Part shown: positions 61,280 through 64,000 of the stretch, piece after piece
How positions within the stretch are numbered: position 1 is the stretch's first letter
Layout: each line of letters starts with the position of its first letter
NCBI GenBank assembly: GCA_905221615.1
Contig: CAJNDT010004513.1
Span: 480,001 to 544,000, forward strand
Length of the DNA: 64,000 nucleotides
Source: Symbiodinium sp. CCMP2592
Taxonomy: Eukaryota; Sar; Dinophyceae; Suessiales; Symbiodiniaceae
Direction of reading: 5' to 3'
Program-made: the position numbers and the translations under genes
Notes under the pieces: model-generated
What the model saw: the letters and a program-made list of their open reading frames with translations, nothing else
Databases searched by the model: none
What the model was told of the DNA's origin: nothing

Positions 61280-62140
61280 CGGGGCCTCTGCCGGGAGCGC
61301 GGAGAGTTGCGGCGTGGCACGGGCGACCTCCGGGGCTAGCGCAGCTGCGTCGTGCGGCTCGCAATCCGCGTTAGCGTGCAGGAGACGGATGATTGTGATG
61401 GGCGGCGCGCCAGGAGCGTGAAGCTGACGCGAGCTCTGCGAAGCGGTTTCCGAGTCGCGGTCGCGTGTGCCAGGCCTCTAACGCGGCGCGGGTGAGGTGT
61501 CCGGCGCCAGCATGCAGCAAAGGCACGAAAACCCACGAGCACCGTAAGCCGGGCATGACGTTCGGGCGGGCGAGCATCTTGCCAAGGCAGCGCCAGCTCG
61601 TCCCGTGGTGATTGCGGCGGCGTGTACCCTGGCGTCGCCTCGCCTGACAACGGCGGGGCGGCCTCGCCTGCCCGACCAGGCACGCCCGCGTCCGGAAGCA
61701 CGCAATGACGTGCGGTGAAGCGAACGGAGTGTCGGCTTCCAGTGTATCAGAAAAAATGCTCGCGGCTGGTGGCGAGGGAGCTGCGGGCAGGAGCCGCATT
61801 TGGGCAAGCGCATGCAGTGCACGGGCGGTGCGGTGCCGAAGGCGTGCTCGTTCGGCGTACGCTTCCCCCACGCTTCCTCCGGATCGCGAACTGGTGGTAG
61901 ACACGTGCATGGCGGTGGGGCGGGTGACGACGGCCGGACGCGTCAGCATGCGTTTGCGAGGTTTGCGCCCTTGTGTCTCCAAGCCCGGAAGCCTGTGAGC
62001 AAAACGCGCAGCCGGCGCTGTAGGCTGGCTTGCGAACCCCGCGGCACGCCTTTAACGAACCCTGTGCGCCCTGCCTGCCTTTTTCTCGGAGATACATGCC
62101 AAAAGTCGTGCCATCCGCGCTGTATGCATGCGGCGGCCCC
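61280..62140 (-). other. Degenerate middle of LINE B
   Basis: All minus frames are short and Arg/Pro/Ala/Ser-rich. By position this should be the linker between the zinc ribbon and the region before RT, but I cannot assign a frame. Confidence 0.35.
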
Positions 62141-62431
62141 GGAGGAATTAAAACTCGAGACGGTAGCCTCGGCCGCCGGCCCCTGAAAAATTAAAACTCG
62201 AGGCAGTGCATGTTCCGCACGGCTGCCGCTGCCGCTTCGGCGGCTCGCTCGGCCGCGGCCTCGATGAGCCTTGCATGGCCTCCATCTCTGCCAGGCGCAT
62301 TTCCGCCCTGGCCAGCTCCGGTACCTCCGTGTCCGCCTTGGAGTGGCTCCCCTTGCTGCGCCGTGGCTCCCTTGCCGCCTTTGCTTTCCCTGCGAAGCCA
62401 TGCTCGCGCTGGGCCGGGCCTCGCGGCCGGC

Positions 62432-62992
62432 TCATGGAACGGCTGTCGCGGGAGCGGCTGCGACTGCGGCTGCGGCTGCCAAGCGTGCTGGGCCTGGTGA
62501 TGGCGGTAGGTCTTCGTCGCCCGGGGTCATGGCCGAGACCACGCCCAGCAGCAAGGACTCCACTGGCCACTCCACGAGACGGGGCAAACGCCGGCTGTGC
62601 ACCAAGCCTTGTATGGCCACCACTGCCTGGCACGGGCGGCAGCGTGGCTCGTCCAGTCTGACAGGGCGAACGTGGCATGTGTGGCACGTTGCTATGTTGG
62701 GGCTGCGGGGTGGCGCTAGCGAGGCAAAGATAGCTGCGGGTTGGAATGGCTGCAGACACGCACTGGCATGAAGTGACTTTGCACATGGCTCTGCTGCATC
62801 GGGTTTTGAAGCAAGGGGCGGGAAGAAGTGCTCTAGATTGCTGACTCCCCGCTCCTTTCCATAGAACCTCCCTGTGATGCGGCGAGACCGGTTGGCATTG
62901 CGGAGCGTTGGCCCTGCCACCCTCGCATTCCCTGTGGCGGGGGTTTGTGTGTCCGGCATTGCCTCGGCGGCGCCCTGCGTCGCATCGTCCAT
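62432..62992 (-). pseudogene. Zinc-ribbon-containing ORF1-like part of LINE B
   Basis: Contains ATCHTCHVRPVRLDEPRCRP then CQ, a C-x2-C...C-x2-C zinc ribbon at about 62,625-62,690, followed by a helix (VVAIQGLVHSRRLPRLVEWP). Neighbouring frames (62,148-62,400) carry a helical, charged stretch (ELARAEMRLAEMEAMQG). The real order of frames is uncertain. Confidence 0.45.
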
Positions 62993-63012
62993 CGCGGCTC
63001 CCCGCCTGCGCC

Positions 63013-63491
63013 CTAGACTCGGGCCCCGCGCTGCTCAGAGTTTTTGGCCCTGGCGTTTGCAAGTGGGCAGCGCGTCTCGCAGCGGTGTCGGCGTAGGCAA
63101 GCCGGGCCTGTGTGGCGAGGTCGCGACGTGTAGGACGCGACCCAAAAGTTCCTCGGGTGTCTGCCCAGCTGCGTTTGCCAGCGCGGCGAGCTCGTGCTGC
63201 CCCCCAATCGCGACCAGGATCTCCGCCGCGGCAGCCGTCCACGCGGGCGGGGGCACGCGGCGCATGGCAAAGTGGGCCCAGCATCAGCCATGAGCAAACC
63301 GCCCAGCGCTGCCCCAACACACAACCCCAGCAGTGAGAGCAAGGCCCCCAGCCTGGCGGGCTGCTTGGCGACAGGAGCGTGGAAGTTGGAGACTTCGGGG
63401 GCGGCCTGCCACGCCGCCTGCACCAGCCATCGCAAGGCGGCCGTAACTGTGGTGCGGCCCCGCGTCGCGCAGAATGCCGAGGCCCTTGAGC
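63013..63491 (-). pseudogene. N-terminal membrane-segment protein of LINE B
   Basis: The frame is open from within the spliced-leader relic. It contains LRWLVQAAWQAAPEVSNFHA and then a strong membrane segment (LGALLSLLGLCVGAALGGLL). No ATG is seen at the start, so either the start was lost or translation begins at a non-ATG codon. After about 63,260 the frame is Arg/Pro-rich; a different frame there (AAAAEILVAIGGQHELAALA) may be the true continuation. Confidence 0.4.
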
Positions 63492-63513
63492 CTTGAGCCA
63501 AAATGGCTTAAGA
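63485..63513 (-). other. Spliced-leader relic, one long and one partial copy
   Basis: Minus strand 63,513 to 63,492 matches the 22-nt dinoflagellate spliced leader at 19 positions, including the uninterrupted AGCCATTTTGGCTCAAG. It is followed directly by GCTCAAG (63,491-63,485), equal to its last 7 nt. A leader followed by a partial older leader is the signature of an mRNA that was trans-spliced, reverse-transcribed, reinserted and trans-spliced again. Confidence 0.8.
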
Positions 63514-63588
63514 TCGAGCAGCCACCAGCAAAGACCCACCACCATGTAGGACGAGGGCACGGCAATAATCCCTCAACCAGTAAGATGA
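63514..63588. other. Junction between LINE B 5' end and LINE C
   Basis: About 75 bases not assigned to either LINE. No promoter motif recognised. Confidence 0.4.
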
Positions 63589-64000
63589 AGAAGGTGGAGC
63601 TGCGCGCCGGCACCACAGCAACAGTACTGTGGCGCCGCCCTGCGCCTTGCCCGCAGGACCAAGGAACCCCCCGAGCTGTTGCGCTCGCAAAGGTGCAAGC
63701 TCGTCGTCCTTCCAATCGATGTCGGAGGCCGCTGGAGCTCAGAGGTTGCCCAGTTTGTCCGCCTCCTCGCTCGCTGCCGGGCCCGTGCCGTCCCTCGCCC
63801 ACTGCGACCTGCAACCATCGCAGCCTCCACCTCCCGATGGTCTGCCCTGCTCGCCTGTTCTGCCACCAGAGCCTTCGGTGCCAGTCTGCTTGGTCTTTCC
63901 TTTGCCGGCACTGTCAATGTCGACGGCGACCAGCCTCGGCTCAGCGAGGTCCTTTCTTCGACTCGCTTCGACGAGACCCCGCCCCTTGCCAGCTGTCTGC
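63589..64000 (+). CDS. LINE C: C-terminal nuclease region, cut by window end
   Basis: Open from after a TGA at 63,586 to the window end. LINE homology starts near 63,630: ALRLARRTKEPPELLRSQRC, KLVVLPIDVGGRWSSEVAQF, VRLLARCRARAVPRPLRPAT, RWSALLACSATRAFGASLLG. It aligns with LINE A (RCRLVVFGIEVGGRW; RWSGILAVAAQRALAASLL). It is a 5'-truncated third copy of the RLE-type family, inserted head-on near the 5' end of LINE B. There is no ATG at its beginning. Confidence 0.75.

Larger units (their letters stand above)
60602..63513 (-). mobile_element. LINE B, 5' part, starting with a spliced-leader relic
   Basis: Runs from the spliced-leader-like sequence at 63,513 to the LINE A insertion point at 60,602 and continues at 58,350. 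Coding homology is in several frames: a membrane segment, a zinc ribbon, a basic linker and the region before RT. Frame changes and stops show it is decayed. Confidence 0.75.

Noticed and set aside
1-64000. CRISPR arrays, rRNA genes, bacterial operons, phage genes
   Set aside because: None of their hallmarks is present; the direct repeats are microsatellites without unique spacers.

Overview
The window looks like nuclear DNA of a dinoflagellate, probably of the Symbiodinium type. Four things point that way. (1) A 22-nt stretch on the minus strand at 63,492-63,513 matches 19 of 22 bases of the dinoflagellate mRNA spliced leader and is followed by a second partial copy. (2) The few recognisable cellular genes are in short exons whose introns end AG|G, and at least one intron begins with GC. 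(3) Most coding DNA belongs to several unrelated non-LTR retrotransposons (LINEs). (4) Long trinucleotide and hexanucleotide microsatellites based on TAG and TAGCAG are abundant. No rRNA, tRNA, CRISPR array or bacterial operon was seen.

Layout. 0.7-7.5 kb, minus strand: a 5'-truncated LINE with the end of an APE endonuclease and a reverse transcriptase (RT). Downstream on the same strand are a broken 2OG-Fe(II) oxygenase-like gene and two proteins with a membrane anchor and a coiled coil. 7.5-17.6 kb: mostly non-coding DNA with microsatellites, a degenerate TGATGGACTTCAATGG repeat and one probable minus-strand gene near 8.7-9.1 kb. 17.6-26 kb, minus strand: an uninterrupted 615-codon gene with a HicA-like C-terminus, exons of a histidine-phosphatase-like gene, and exons of a cyclic-nucleotide-binding protein.

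27.7-39.9 kb, minus strand: a LINE of about 12 kb in overlapping frames: ORF1-like Pro/Arg/Ser-rich proteins, a small membrane ORF, APE endonuclease, RT, C2H2 zinc fingers, and a C-terminal ubiquitin-specific-protease (USP, peptidase C19) domain. The endonuclease frame ends at CTC TGA C, and a +1 shift there restores the missing catalytic His and leads into the RT. Both ends of the element abut the same TAGCAG microsatellite. 42.5-50 kb, minus strand: an AT-richer LINE with the domain order endonuclease, RNase H, RT in one frame broken by three stop codons and one frameshift, plus a probable ORF1 upstream. 50-57 kb: no confident gene, but a long GA/GGGA purine tract and a minisatellite.

57.7-64 kb: a nest of RLE-type (R2-like) LINEs. 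A plus-strand, 5'-truncated copy with an A18 tail sits inside a minus-strand copy that carries the spliced-leader relic at its 5' end, an internal deletion and an A14 tail. A third, plus-strand copy runs off the window end.

How it works together. The window is a retrotransposon graveyard with some recent members. Each LINE carries its own nuclease and RT. The unusual parts are the accessory domains (USP, 2OG oxygenase, membrane/coiled-coil proteins), the possible recoding at TGA, and the association with microsatellites. The cellular genes are fragmentary and their full exon structure cannot be settled without transcript data.
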